NCBI GenBank assembly: GCA_902490005.1
Contig: CABUCM010000003.1
Location: forward strand, 1 to 64,000
Length of the DNA: 64,000 nucleotides
Reading direction: 5' to 3'
Source: an uncultured Ruminiclostridium sp.
GTDB lineage: Bacteria > Bacillota > Clostridia > Oscillospirales > Acutalibacteraceae
A model generated the notes under the pieces. That model did not search any database. It was not told the origin of the DNA and saw only the letters and a list, made by a program, of their open reading frames with translations. Of this stretch, positions 1 through 7,887 are shown in pieces. The translations under genes and the position numbers were made by a program. Position 1 is the first letter of the stretch; every line of letters starts with the position of its first letter.

Positions 1-44
1 TGTTCCCCCAAATGGGCTTCGGGGATCAGCTCCTCTACCACCAC
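1..44 (-). CDS. possible 5' end of an unknown gene, cut by window edge
   Basis: Fourteen open codons run off the left edge on the minus strand. They begin at a GTG about 14 bases after the TetR stop and read VVVEELIPEAHLGE, which is a protein-like composition. A weak purine-rich site (AAGGG) lies about 9 bases upstream. If real, it is co-transcribed with the TetR gene and would be that regulator's nearest downstream target. Too little is present to suggest a function. Confidence 0.3.
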   Translation of the reverse strand, partial: MVVEELIPEAHLGE

Positions 45-58
45 CCCGCCGTTCCCTT

Positions 59-676
59 TTATCTTTTTGCTTCCTTTATCATAATATCGATCCCGCTGGA
101 AACCAAAATCCCAGCGGTTTTCGCCAATTCCTCCAACGGTATTTTTTGATCGGAATCAAACCATAATACATACATAGAAATAATACCGGAGGATATAAAT
201 TCAATCACGTATAAAAATTGGTCCGGCAGAGCTTTCACCTTATCCTGGGCAGTTCTTAAAAACTCCTCCTGAAGCACGTTTTTTATTTTATTGATTAACG
301 GGCCATGGGCGCTGGCGTGGCTCAACAGGTTCTGGTAAAAATCAAAATCCTCATAAATTAAGTCGTTCAGAGCTTTGAACAAGGGATAGGTGTCAAAGCC
401 CCGGTTGGTAAAATCCCTTTCCTGGATCAGCCTCTGCAGATTCTGAATCATCTCGTTTTCGATTTCATCGAAAATATCATAGATACTGTTATAATGGGTA
501 TAAAAGGTTTTCCGGTTGATGTCGGCTTTTTGCGCAAGCTCTTTTACTGAGATCTGTGAGATGTCCTTTTCCGCCATCAATTCCACCAGCGCTGTTTTTA
601 CCGCCCGCTTTGTTTTCAGCCACCGGCGGTCTATCCGCGTGCCGCCGCTGCCCCGCCCATTTCTTAAAATTTCCAT
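59..676 (-). CDS. TetR/AcrR family transcriptional regulator
   Basis: A DNA-binding repressor type. The N-terminal helix-turn-helix includes ISVKELAQKADINRKTFYTH (about residues 40-60), the signature of TetR proteins. The rest is the all-helical ligand/dimer domain, similar to the TetR_C_8 (DhaS-like) subfamily. I chose the ATG at 676 because GGGGGAAG lies just upstream; a frame seven codons longer has no such site. At about 205 residues it is a normal length. It is divergent from the HD-domain gene at 821, and an imperfect inverted repeat at 689-718 lies just upstream of its start, so autoregulation is plausible. The ligand is unknown. Confidence 0.88.
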   Translation of the reverse strand: MEILRNGRGSGGTRIDRRWLKTKRAVKTALVELMAEKDISQISVKELAQKADINRKTFYTHYNSIYDIFDEIENEMIQNLQRLIQERDFTNRGFDTYPLFKALNDLIYEDFDFYQNLLSHASAHGPLINKIKNVLQEEFLRTAQDKVKALPDQFLYVIEFISSGIISMYVLWFDSDQKIPLEELAKTAGILVSSGIDIMIKEAKR

Positions 677-688
677 ACTTCCCCCAAA

Positions 689-718
689 AAGCAACACAAT
701 TCGCTAAAACTGTTGCTT
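689..718. promoter_or_regulatory. inverted repeat upstream of tetR, possible operator
   Basis: Arms AAGCAACA (689-696) and TGTTGCTT (711-718) form a perfect 8-base inverted repeat with a 14-base centre, 13 bases before the tetR start. Position and symmetry suit a TetR dimer site. This is inferred from position only. Confidence 0.35.
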
Positions 719-745
719 AAGAAACATATTTTTTTCAAATGCCCG

Positions 746-774
746 TTGCCAATACTCTTTAAAAATAATATAAT
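746..774 (+). promoter_or_regulatory. sigma-A-type promoter of the HD/CmpB-like genes
   Basis: TTGCCA (746-751), a 17-base spacer and TATAAT (769-774). Transcription would start near 781, about 40 bases before the GTG of the HD gene. Confidence 0.6.
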
Positions 775-820
775 ACACATATGAGTAAAAATCAACAATC
801 GTTTCTTTTTTCGGAAAGCA

Positions 821-1396
821 GTGATAATCTTGAATTGGCTCCGCCGGCTTTGCAGGGTCACCCCCAGAAAGATTGTGTGTAAAAACAAAGAATTCAAAGC
901 GTATCTGGAGGATGTCGCTTCCTGTTCCAGTTTCTGCACCACCAGCCAATTTGTGCAGCACGGGAATACCTCTGTTTTGCTGCACAGTATCGCCGTGGCT
1001 TATTACAGCTATTATCTGTCCTGGTATTTTCATATTAAATCCAGGGAACAGGAGCTAGTCCGCGGGGCGCTTCTCCATGATTATTTTCTTTATGATTGGC
1101 ACAGCTCCGGCGAAGGGCACACCTTTCACGCTTTCACCCATGCCAGTGACGCTTTCGCGAACGCGCAGAAGGAATTTGATCTATCCCGGGTGGAACGGGA
1201 AGTCATCAAAAAGCATATGTTCCCCTTGACGCCGATTCCTCCCCTTTGCCGGGAGGGCCTGGTCGTTTGTTTGGTGGATAAGGGCTGTTCGCTTTATGAA
1301 ACCTTCAAGCATAATCCTTATCCCATGCTGCGCAGAAAGTTCCTATCAGCTCTGGCTCTTTCCAAGTTAGCGGAGAATCCCTCCGACGGCTGTTGA
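821..1396 (+). CDS. HD-domain phosphohydrolase-like protein
   Basis: A 191-residue protein with a metal-binding HD core: an upstream histidine in SVLLHSIAVA, then RGALLHDYFLYDWH carrying the HD pair, then later histidines in the helical bundle (HTFHAFTHA, KKHM). HD proteins of this size are usually metal-dependent phosphohydrolases; the substrate cannot be inferred. It starts with GTG at 821 (or TTG at 830), and the ribosome site is weak. The CmpB-like membrane protein follows 51 bases later on the same strand, so the two probably share the promoter at 746-774. Confidence 0.75.
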   Translation: MIILNWLRRLCRVTPRKIVCKNKEFKAYLEDVASCSSFCTTSQFVQHGNTSVLLHSIAVAYYSYYLSWYFHIKSREQELVRGALLHDYFLYDWHSSGEGHTFHAFTHASDAFANAQKEFDLSRVEREVIKKHMFPLTPIPPLCREGLVVCLVDKGCSLYETFKHNPYPMLRRKFLSALALSKLAENPSDGC

Positions 1397-1447
1397 TCCT
1401 ACTCCAATCCTCTTTATCCCTGACTTTGAATTGGAAGTGATATCGCC

Positions 1448-2191
1448 ATGATGCTGGTCTGTCAATTTTTCCTTTGGTTTATGTTCTATAATATAGTAGG
1501 CTGGGTTTATGAGACCCTGGTCTGCTCCATTCAAGAAAAACGTTTGGTAATTAACCGGGGCTTTTTAGCCGGCCCCTACTGCCCTATTTATGGTTCCGGC
1601 GCATTGTTGGATGTTTTGCTCTTAGGCTGGATTCCCAATCCGGTAGTTCTGTTTTTCGCCGGCATGGTTGTTAACTGTATTTTGGAATATATCACCGGCT
1701 GGGCTTTAGAAGAAATTTTCCACGCCAAATGGTGGGATTATACCGGCTGGTTTTTGAATATCAAAGGCCGCGTCTGCTTCTGGGGCGCGTTAGCCTTTGG
1801 CGCTATGTCTGTGCTGCTGATTAAATGGATCCATCCCTTTGTGACCCATACAACCCGCCTTTTGCCCCCCTTGGCCGTTTATATTATCGCAGGGGTTCTA
1901 TGTGCCATATTCGTCACCGATTTTGTGGTGACAAACGTACATATCGCTCAGTTTAACGAAAAGCTGCAAAGCTTCCAGCAAAAGGTGTGCGGCCGGGTCT
2001 CCGGAAATCGCCCTCAGGACGCGCCCACAGAATCTGGCAGCCAGCCGAAAAGCGAAGAAAATCTTTACGAAATGACGGAAAAGCTAAACCTTCGGGAACG
2101 GTTGTTATTAAAAAACACCTTTAGTTTTCAATCCACTAAATATACCGATCTGGTGGATAATTTAAAGAATACCCTGGGCTATAAGCAATAA
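1448..2191 (+). CDS. CmpB-like membrane protein (putative ABC-transporter type IV family)
   Basis: A 247-residue membrane protein of PF06541, named a putative ABC-transporter type IV family although no transport has been shown to my knowledge. Recognisable conserved patches are FYNIVGWVYET near the N-terminus, RGFLAGPYCPIYGSGA (about 37-52) and WWDYTGWFLNIKGRVC (about 97-112). I count about five membrane segments, then a charged cytoplasmic tail from about residue 165. It sits 51 bases behind the HD gene and ends before a strong bidirectional terminator. Its role is unknown. Confidence 0.8.
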   Translation: MMLVCQFFLWFMFYNIVGWVYETLVCSIQEKRLVINRGFLAGPYCPIYGSGALLDVLLLGWIPNPVVLFFAGMVVNCILEYITGWALEEIFHAKWWDYTGWFLNIKGRVCFWGALAFGAMSVLLIKWIHPFVTHTTRLLPPLAVYIIAGVLCAIFVTDFVVTNVHIAQFNEKLQSFQQKVCGRVSGNRPQDAPTESGSQPKSEENLYEMTEKLNLRERLLLKNTFSFQSTKYTDLVDNLKNTLGYKQ

Positions 2192-2228
2192 TGATTCCCG
2201 GCACAGCCGGGATTTTGCGGGTAAAAGA

Positions 2229-2266
2229 AAAAAGCCCCATGGAAACATGTTTCCATGGGGCTTTTT
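2229..2266. terminator. bidirectional intrinsic terminator
   Basis: A perfect 38-base palindrome centred on CATG, with an A-run on its left flank and a T-run on its right, so it can stop transcripts from both sides. It separates the convergent CmpB-like gene and the monooxygenase gene. Confidence 0.85.
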
Positions 2267-2272
2267 CATCAG

Positions 2273-2557
2273 TTAGATTTCCTTGTAAAAATTCACCACG
2301 GCTTCTCCAACGCAGTATTGAGAAAGCTGAGGGCAGATTCTGGTAAAATGCTCGCTGGCATTATGCAGCGCAATGGCCTCATCATCTTTCCATTCCTCAA
2401 ACATAGCCACCTGGTTTTCGTCATTCTTATCCTGATAAATCTGATAAGAAATACAGCCCTCTTCCTGATTGCTTTTCTCAATCAGTTCCGCGACCGCCTT
2501 GAGATAGTCCTGCAAAACGCCGGGCTTTAAGGTATTAACCGCCACAATTTTAATCAT
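2273..2557 (-). CDS. antibiotic biosynthesis monooxygenase (ABM) family protein
   Basis: A 94-residue single-domain dimeric alpha+beta barrel protein of the YgiN/LsrG/ABM type. Visible family features are the opening strand MIKIVAVNTLKPG, the central EEGCISYQIYQD and the strand VAMFEEWKDDEAIALHNAS, with a histidine near residue 70 (SEHF). Members are quinol monooxygenases, isomerases or small-molecule detoxifiers; the substrate cannot be read from the sequence. It stands alone between the terminator at 2229-2266 and the divergent glpP gene. Confidence 0.82.
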   Translation of the reverse strand: MIKIVAVNTLKPGVLQDYLKAVAELIEKSNQEEGCISYQIYQDKNDENQVAMFEEWKDDEAIALHNASEHFTRICPQLSQYCVGEAVVNFYKEI

Positions 2558-2780
2558 TTTTGTTCTACCATCCTTTCTTTATTTTATCACTTTTCAGCTT
2601 AATTTTAGTATATCGGTCCCGCTTCTAAATGAACACCGGACAAACTAGAGGTTTTCTAAAAAAATGCCCTTTTTCGCAATCAATTCCTCCCTTGTGCTCT
2701 TTGACAAAATAGTATAAAATAAAAACAGAGCAACGCGCAAAAGCACAAAACACCCTCAAAAAAGCGAGGAGATTCATAAA

Positions 2781-3368
2781 ATGCCGGATAAAACAGCATT
2801 ATTGCGAGAAAAACTTTTGGATTTATTTATGGAAGCCCCCATTGCCGCCGCGGCCAAGAGCCCTCAGGAGCTGGAGCAAAGCCTGAAATCAGACAGCGGC
2901 GTGGTGTTTCTTCTGTTTGGGGATATCTGCAGCATTGGCGGCATTGTGGAGCGGGTGAAACAAAAGGGCAAGGTGGCGGTGGTCCATATAGACCTTATCG
3001 ATGGCCTGGCTCCCCGGGAAGTGGGCGTGGACTTCATCAAAACCCAAACCCGAGCGGACGGCATTATTTCCACCAAAGCCCCTTTGATCCGTTACGCCCA
3101 CCAGCTGGGCCTGTTGACGATTCAACGCTATTTTCTCCTGGATTCCCGGGTAATGGAAAATATATTAGGGTCTAAGCAGCATTCCTTCGCCGATTTCTTA
3201 GAGGTTCTGCCCGGGGTCATGCCGAAAATCATCCGTCAGCTGGCGCAGGAGTGCGATAAACCCATCATCGCCGGCGGCCTGATCCGAGATAAAGAGGATG
3301 TGGTGGGGGCGCTGTCCGCCGGGGCGGTAGCGATCTCGTCCACCAACCCTGACGTGTGGTTCCTTTAA
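2781..3368 (+). CDS. glpP: glycerol-3-phosphate responsive antiterminator GlpP
   Basis: An RNA-binding antiterminator. In Bacillus, GlpP with glycerol-3-phosphate acts on leader mRNAs and lets polymerase pass a terminator. The whole TIM-barrel fold is recognisable: FLLFGDICSIGGIVERVK, VAVVHIDLIDGLA, TRADGIISTKAPLI, LLTIQRYFLLDSR, FLEVLPGVMPKII and IIAGGLIRDKEDV. At 195 residues it is full length. AGGAG precedes the ATG. The next gene downstream has its own promoter and a leader terminator at 3474-3509, the architecture expected of a GlpP target, although the classical targets (glpF, glpK, glpD) are absent from this window. Confidence 0.9.
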   Translation: MPDKTALLREKLLDLFMEAPIAAAAKSPQELEQSLKSDSGVVFLLFGDICSIGGIVERVKQKGKVAVVHIDLIDGLAPREVGVDFIKTQTRADGIISTKAPLIRYAHQLGLLTIQRYFLLDSRVMENILGSKQHSFADFLEVLPGVMPKIIRQLAQECDKPIIAGGLIRDKEDVVGALSAGAVAISSTNPDVWFL

Positions 3369-3416
3369 TAATGAAATCGTGTTTTTGGATTATTTTGCTG
3401 TTTTTTTCGAAATGGA

Positions 3417-3445
3417 TTGATTAATCCTATAGGATCTGTTATAAT
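3417..3445 (+). promoter_or_regulatory. promoter of the dehydrogenase/malic enzyme operon
   Basis: TTGATT (3417-3422), a 17-base spacer and TATAAT (3440-3445). It lies downstream of glpP, so the operon can be transcribed independently. The start near 3452 gives a leader of about 100 bases. Confidence 0.7.
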
Positions 3446-3473
3446 AGCTTTGGAAGCACAGAGAGAATTGAGA

Positions 3474-3509
3474 GTGCGCTATTCCGTTTTGGAGTAGTGC
3501 GCTTTTTTT
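3474..3509 (+). terminator. leader terminator, probable GlpP antitermination target
   Basis: A 12-bp stem (3474-3485 with 3491-3502, three G-U pairs, 5-base loop) is followed by seven T (3503-3509). It lies between the promoter at 3417-3445 and the ribosome site at 3538, so the gene is read only when termination is prevented. A purine-rich AGAGAATTGAGAG directly precedes the stem and could be a protein-binding box. Attribution to GlpP rests on adjacency and known family mechanism. Confidence 0.7.
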
Positions 3510-3550
3510 ATTTCTCTTTATCAAACCATAAACATTTAGGAGGAAAAAAC

Positions 3551-4663
3551 ATGGCGAAAACAAATATTGTGGATTGGAAAACCATCACCAACTTTGTCAT
3601 CGACGCTTTTGTCGGCTACGGTATTCCCCGTGCCGACGCCGAAATCTGCGCGGATATCCTGCTGGAATCCGACAAGAGGGGCATTGAGTCCCACGGCGTC
3701 AACCGTTTTAAGCCCATCTATCTGGACCGCATCAAGGCGGGTATCCAGAATCCGGTCACTGAATTTGAAGTGGTGAAGGACTTTGCCGCTACCGCGGTGG
3801 TGGATGGACATGACGGTATGGGCCAGGTGGTGGGCTACAAAGCCATGACCATGGCCATCGAAAAAGCGAAAAAATACGGCATGGGTATGGTTGTGGCCAG
3901 AAACTCCTGCCATTACGGAATCGCCGGCTATTACGCCACCATGGCCACAGACGCCGGTATGATCGGCATCACCGGCACCAACGCCCGTCCCTCCATCGCC
4001 CCCACCTTCGGCGTGGAAAACATGCTGGGCACCAACCCCCTTACCTTTGGTATGCCTACTGATGAGGCATTCCCCTTTGTGCTGGACTGCGCCACCTCTA
4101 TTGTCCAGCGGGGTAAAATCGAATATTACGCCCGCATCGGCAAGGACACCCCCGCGGGACAGGTAATCGGAAGAAATGGCGAGGCCCTCACTGATTCTGT
4201 GGAAATTCTTGACGACCTGAATGCCGGCAAGGCCGCTCTGGCGCCTTTGGGCGGCATCGGCGAGGATCTGGCCGGCTATAAGGGCTATGGTTACGCCACG
4301 GTGGTGGAAATTCTGTCCGCCGCGTTGCAGCAGGGCAACTTCCTCCGCGCGCTGTCCGGCATCGGCCCCAACAAGGAAAAAATCCCCTTCCATCTGGGCC
4401 ATTTCTTCATCGCCATCGACACCGAGGCTTTCATGGGCCTGGATGCCTTCAAAAAGACCGCCGGTGATATTCTGAGAGACCTGAGAAATTCCACAAAAGC
4501 GCCCGACGCCGAAAGAATCTATACCGCAGGCGAGAAGGAATATCTGGTTTGGCAGAAGAGAAAGGACAGCGGCGTGCCGATTAACGACGCGGTACAGAAA
4601 GAATTGATCGCCGTTCGTGACGAACTGGGTCTGACCCAGTACAAATTCCCCTTTGAGGACTGA
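3551..4663 (+). CDS. Ldh2-family malate/L-lactate dehydrogenase
   Basis: An NAD(P)-dependent 2-hydroxyacid dehydrogenase of the Ldh2/YiaK/MDH2 fold, unrelated to the Rossmann-fold lactate dehydrogenases. Family signatures visible are ESDKRGIESHGVNRF (about 37-51), VDGHDGMGQVVG, ARNSCHYGIAGYYA with the family histidine, GTNARPSIAP, MLGTNPLTFGMP and GIGEDLAGYKGYG. I chose the ATG at 3551 because AGGAGG lies at 3538-3543; the frame is open from 3497 but would begin inside the leader terminator. It ends five bases before malic enzyme, suggesting malate as substrate (malate/oxaloacetate plus malate/pyruvate), though sulfolactate- or ureidoglycolate-type activities occur in the family. Confidence 0.88.
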   Translation: MAKTNIVDWKTITNFVIDAFVGYGIPRADAEICADILLESDKRGIESHGVNRFKPIYLDRIKAGIQNPVTEFEVVKDFAATAVVDGHDGMGQVVGYKAMTMAIEKAKKYGMGMVVARNSCHYGIAGYYATMATDAGMIGITGTNARPSIAPTFGVENMLGTNPLTFGMPTDEAFPFVLDCATSIVQRGKIEYYARIGKDTPAGQVIGRNGEALTDSVEILDDLNAGKAALAPLGGIGEDLAGYKGYGYATVVEILSAALQQGNFLRALSGIGPNKEKIPFHLGHFFIAIDTEAFMGLDAFKKTAGDILRDLRNSTKAPDAERIYTAGEKEYLVWQKRKDSGVPINDAVQKELIAVRDELGLTQYKFPFED

Positions 4664-4668
4664 TTGCT

Positions 4669-5841
4669 ATGAATATACGTGAAGAATCCTTAAAAAAACA
4701 TTACGAGTGGGGCGGGAAAATCGAAGTAATTTCCCGCGCCCCTATCAACACCAGAGAGGACCTGTCTTTGGCTTATACCCCAGGCGTCGCGGAGCCCTGC
4801 CTGGAGATTCAAAAGGACTATAACAAATCCTATGACCTGACCCGCCGGCATAACCTGGTGGCCGTCATCACCGACGGCACCGCCGTGTTAGGCCTTGGGG
4901 ATATCGGCCCGGAGGCCGGCATGCCGGTAATGGAAGGGAAATGCGCCCTGTTTAAGGAATTTGCCGACGTGGACGCCTTCCCGATCTGCATCCGTTCCAA
5001 GGATGTGGATGAACTGGTACGGACCATTTATCTGATTTCCGGAAGCTTTGGCGGCATCAACTTGGAGGATATCTCCGCCCCCCGCTGCTTTGAGGTGGAA
5101 AGCAAATTAAAAGAAATCTGCGATATCCCGGTTTTCCATGACGACCAGCACGGCACCGCCATTGTGGTAGCCGCCGCGTTTATCAACGCGCTGAAGGTAA
5201 CCGGAAAGGACCTTTCTTCTGTGAAAGCGGTGCTCAACGGCGCCGGCTCCGCCGGAATCGCTATCAGCAAGCATCTAATGAATCTGGGATTAAAGAATTT
5301 GATTATGGTGGACCGGTTCGGCATCCTTGACGAGGGTATGGAGGAGTTGAATCCCGCCCAGGCGGAGATGGCCAAGGTCACCAACCGGGAACACAAAAGA
5401 GGCGTTTTAGCCGACGCACTGCAAGGCGCCGACGTGTTCTTCGGCGTTTCCGCGCCCAACGTTTTGACCCCGGAGATGATTAAAACCATGGCTCCCGACC
5501 CCATCGTCTTTGCCATGGCGAACCCCACCCCCGAGATCATGCCCGATGTGGCGAAAGCCGCCGGCGCCAAGGTGGTGGGAACCGGCCGCAGCGATTTCCC
5601 CAACCAAATTAACAACGTAATGGCGTTTCCAGGTATTTTCCGCGGGGCGCTGGACTGCAGGGCTTCCTGTATCAATGAGGAAATGAAGGTGGCTACCTCT
5701 TACGCTTTGGCCTCCTTGGTATCTGAAGACGAGTTGAACGAGGAGTATATCCTTCCCAACGCTCTGGATAAACGGATCGCCAAGGTAGTGGCTGAGGCGG
5801 TCATCAAAGCGGCCCACGAAACCGGGGTCGCCAGAATTTAA
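4669..5841 (+). CDS. NAD(P)-dependent malic enzyme
   Basis: Oxidative decarboxylation of malate to pyruvate, or the reverse. The 390-residue protein is the short bacterial form without the phosphotransacetylase domain of MaeB. Seen in order: SLAYTPGVAEPCLEIQKD, AVITDGTAVLGLGDIGPEAG (about 64-83), MEGKCALFKEFADVDAFPIC, FHDDQHGTAIVVAAA with metal-binding Asp residues, the nucleotide-binding VLNGAGSAGIAI (about 188-199), and FAMANPTPEIMPD. It is translationally close to the Ldh2-family gene and followed by a terminator at 5875-5917, so the two form an operon behind the leader terminator. Confidence 0.93.
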   Translation: MNIREESLKKHYEWGGKIEVISRAPINTREDLSLAYTPGVAEPCLEIQKDYNKSYDLTRRHNLVAVITDGTAVLGLGDIGPEAGMPVMEGKCALFKEFADVDAFPICIRSKDVDELVRTIYLISGSFGGINLEDISAPRCFEVESKLKEICDIPVFHDDQHGTAIVVAAAFINALKVTGKDLSSVKAVLNGAGSAGIAISKHLMNLGLKNLIMVDRFGILDEGMEELNPAQAEMAKVTNREHKRGVLADALQGADVFFGVSAPNVLTPEMIKTMAPDPIVFAMANPTPEIMPDVAKAAGAKVVGTGRSDFPNQINNVMAFPGIFRGALDCRASCINEEMKVATSYALASLVSEDELNEEYILPNALDKRIAKVVAEAVIKAAHETGVARI

Positions 5842-5874
5842 GCTTATACCTATCTCCTATAAACTGAAATACCT

Positions 5875-5917
5875 GGAACCGGGCGGAAGCGCATTTGCTT
5901 CCGCCCGGTTCCTTTTT
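5875..5917 (+). terminator. intrinsic terminator after malic enzyme
   Basis: A 15-bp GC-rich stem (GGAACCGGGCGGAAG and its complement) with a short loop, followed by five T, 34 bases after the malic enzyme stop. Confidence 0.88.
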
Positions 5918-6304
5918 CCGCTTTAGAAAACGCATTCGTTCAAACGGCCTCAAAAAAGCCATTCAATCCTTTTGGGTAGCGCGCGCCCTAGGAAACGCAG
6001 TCCCGCCAGTTTCTTATAATGTATAAACCGAATGGATTTTCCCTTTGGTTGTGGCCGAACAAGAAAAGGATTTTGGTTTTTACAATTTCTTGACAAATCT
6101 TTCGCACAAATTTCCCATTACGTTAAATATGTGTACACATTCTTCCCCTATACTATAATCATTCCAAAACGAAAAACATTTCGTTTGTATACTGTGTGCG
6201 TTGGAAAGCCGACTGAGCCTCGGGCACACAGACCAACAACAATCCTTCTACGCAGAAGGTTCACCATATACCTTTTTCAATTTTTTCATAACCCTCCTTT
6301 CAAC
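5918..6304. other. intergenic region with weak structure
   Basis: No convincing protein gene. A TATAAT-like box at 6154-6159 has no good -35. Arms CTGTGTGC (6192-6199) and GCACACAG (6224-6231) can pair, but I recognise no riboswitch. On the minus strand a 13-codon frame at 6248-6289 has a strong ribosome site and is listed separately. Confidence 0.4.
6248..6289 (-). CDS. possible 13-residue peptide with strong ribosome site
   Basis: ATG at 6289 preceded by AAAGGAGGG at a five-base spacing, reading MKKLKKVYGEPSA then stop. It lies downstream of the terminator at 6305-6340, so it would need read-through or its own start. The basic N-terminus and strong site are suggestive, but 13 codons is within chance expectation. 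No function is proposed. Confidence 0.25.
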   Translation of the reverse strand: MKKLKKVYGEPSA

Positions 6305-6340
6305 AAAAGAAAGCGCAGCCTTTGGCTGCGCTTTCTTTTT
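6305..6340 (-). terminator. terminator after the UPF0303 gene
   Basis: A perfect 16-bp stem (6305-6320 with 6324-6339) with a TTT loop. The A/T flanks on both sides make it able to act in either direction. It lies 21 bases beyond the UPF0303 stop. Confidence 0.85.
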
Positions 6341-6360
6341 TCTGACGATACTCGTCTTTT

Positions 6361-6828
6361 TCATTCTACGGTTACACCTAAAAATTCAGAAATCCCATCT
6401 ACTAAGGTCTGATGGTCCTGCTCGTGAGGCAGGCCAGAAACACAGGCCGTACCAATCAGAGCGCCGCTTTTTAAACGGATCGGAAATCCGCCGCCCCAAA
6501 GGGCATAATCCGTTTCCGGCAGCAGTTTCCAATCTGTTAAGGTTTTTCCCTGTTCCTGCGCCTCCAGAAAGGAGCCGTAAGTGCTTCTTCCCCGGGCGTT
6601 GACTAAATTTCGCTTTGCCGCCATCCAAAAGCCGTTTTCCTGATTGGTCCCATTGGGAAAATTACGGAATAGAATCAAGCCGTTAATCGTGACCTCCACC
6701 GCCGCGGGGCCAAACTTTTTCCCGTGCTTTACCAAAAGACAGCCTAACGCAAAGGCGTCATCGTTGGAAAAGCTCTCAAACCGCAGAAATTCCTCCTGTT
6801 TTGCAACAAACCTCAAGCTATCGCTCAT
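6361..6828 (-). CDS. UPF0303 family protein (HbpS/GlcG-like fold)
   Basis: A 155-residue protein of the UPF0303 family, related to the HbpS/GlcG heme-binding or cofactor-binding fold. Recognisable blocks are FSNDDAFALGCLLV, AVEVTINGLILFRN, the basic helix FWMAAKRNLVNARGRSTY and the glycine-rich DYALWGGGFPIRLKSGALIG, then VSGLPHEQDHQTLVDGI near the C-terminus. Biochemical function is uncertain; heme or small-molecule binding is the usual suggestion. It follows the Gfo/Idh/MocA gene by 14 bases on the same strand, so they are probably co-transcribed. Confidence 0.8.
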   Translation of the reverse strand: MSDSLRFVAKQEEFLRFESFSNDDAFALGCLLVKHGKKFGPAAVEVTINGLILFRNFPNGTNQENGFWMAAKRNLVNARGRSTYGSFLEAQEQGKTLTDWKLLPETDYALWGGGFPIRLKSGALIGTACVSGLPHEQDHQTLVDGISEFLGVTVE

Positions 6829-6842
6829 GGTTTCCCCTCCTC

Positions 6843-7808
6843 TTAATAACCGATGGCTTCCAGAACCCGGTCGATAATTTTAGCGTTCTCAATGGAAAAC
6901 TCATGGCTGACCCAAGGCGTTTCCCCATTAAGGACACAGCGGCCAAGCTGCTCAATTTCCAGCTTATAGTTGTCCTCCACCTCCATGGTTTTCGTGGTGG
7001 TGACATCCCCCTTCACCAGAGAGAATTGAAGCTTCCCTTTGGCGTTATAGGGAATCGGCGCTTCCAGCGTGCCCTCAGTGCCATATAGATAGAACCGATC
7101 CGCCCTTTGACTGGTGCACATGCCGCAGGAGATATTCAGCTTTTTCCCATCCTCATAGGAAAACAAAAGATCCGCTAAATCATCCACACCCTGATCTGTG
7201 AAATGGGCGATTGCTTTCACTTCCTTAGGCGCTTCCTCAAACAGGTTCAAAAACAGGCTGATAGGGTAACAGCCCACATCGTAAACGCCGCCGCCCAGGG
7301 TTTCTTTCTTCCATCGGATATCATCCGGCTTTGGCGGCAAAATGAAAAAGGAGGCTTCCGCCATGGTCACCTTGCCGATAGCGCCGCTTTGAATTGTTTT
7401 TTTAATCTCCTTGATAATCGGGCTGTGAAGGTACGCAAACGCCTCCATGAACACTACTCCGGCCTGGTCGCAAAAACGGATGATCTCCTCCACATCCTTT
7501 GCGCTGCCGGAAAGGGGCTTTTCGCAAAGTACATGCTTCCCTTTTGACGCAGCCTTTTTAACCCATTCGCCGTGAAGATTGTTTGGCAAAGGAATATAAA
7601 CCGCTTGAATTTTTGGGTCATCCAGCAGCGCCTCATAGCTGTTGTATGCTTTCGCAAACCCGAAACGCCGCTGAAACTCCTCCGCCTTTGCCAGGTTCCG
7701 GCTGGCAATCCCATAAAGCTCCGCGTTTTCCGCCTGCATCATCGCGGGAATGGTTTGACTTGCGGCGATGCCGGCACAGCCTAACACGCCCCATTTGATT
7801 TTTTCCAT
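6843..7808 (-). CDS. Gfo/Idh/MocA family oxidoreductase
   Basis: NAD(P)-dependent sugar or cyclitol oxidoreductase. The N-terminal Rossmann domain carries WGVLGCAGIAASQTIPAM (G-x-A-G-I-A loop), then AVYIPLPNNLHGEW and HVLCEKPLSG with the catalytic-type lysine of the EKP motif; GGGVYDVGCYPISL marks the substrate domain. The ATG at 7808 was preferred to one ten codons upstream because GGAGG lies before it. About 321 residues, close to the family's typical 330-390. It resembles the trans-dihydrodiol/1,5-anhydrofructose-type branch, but substrate assignment is not possible. It precedes the UPF0303 gene by 14 bases. Confidence 0.85.
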   Translation of the reverse strand: MEKIKWGVLGCAGIAASQTIPAMMQAENAELYGIASRNLAKAEEFQRRFGFAKAYNSYEALLDDPKIQAVYIPLPNNLHGEWVKKAASKGKHVLCEKPLSGSAKDVEEIIRFCDQAGVVFMEAFAYLHSPIIKEIKKTIQSGAIGKVTMAEASFFILPPKPDDIRWKKETLGGGVYDVGCYPISLFLNLFEEAPKEVKAIAHFTDQGVDDLADLLFSYEDGKKLNISCGMCTSQRADRFYLYGTEGTLEAPIPYNAKGKLQFSLVKGDVTTTKTMEVEDNYKLEIEQLGRCVLNGETPWVSHEFSIENAKIIDRVLEAIGY

Positions 7809-7887
7809 AGTATAAAATCCTCCTTTTCTATTTTCCAAAAATATTCAAGAATATTTTTTCCTGCTTTTTGACAGCGCGCTTCAACTT

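Noticed and set aside
6192..6231. Possible riboswitch or small RNA
   Set aside because: Paired 8-base arms exist, but the interior does not match an aptamer I know and there is no clear promoter or terminator partner.
6032..6412. Open frame of about 126 codons on the plus strand
   Set aside because: No ribosome site, poor composition, and it crosses the terminator at 6305-6340.
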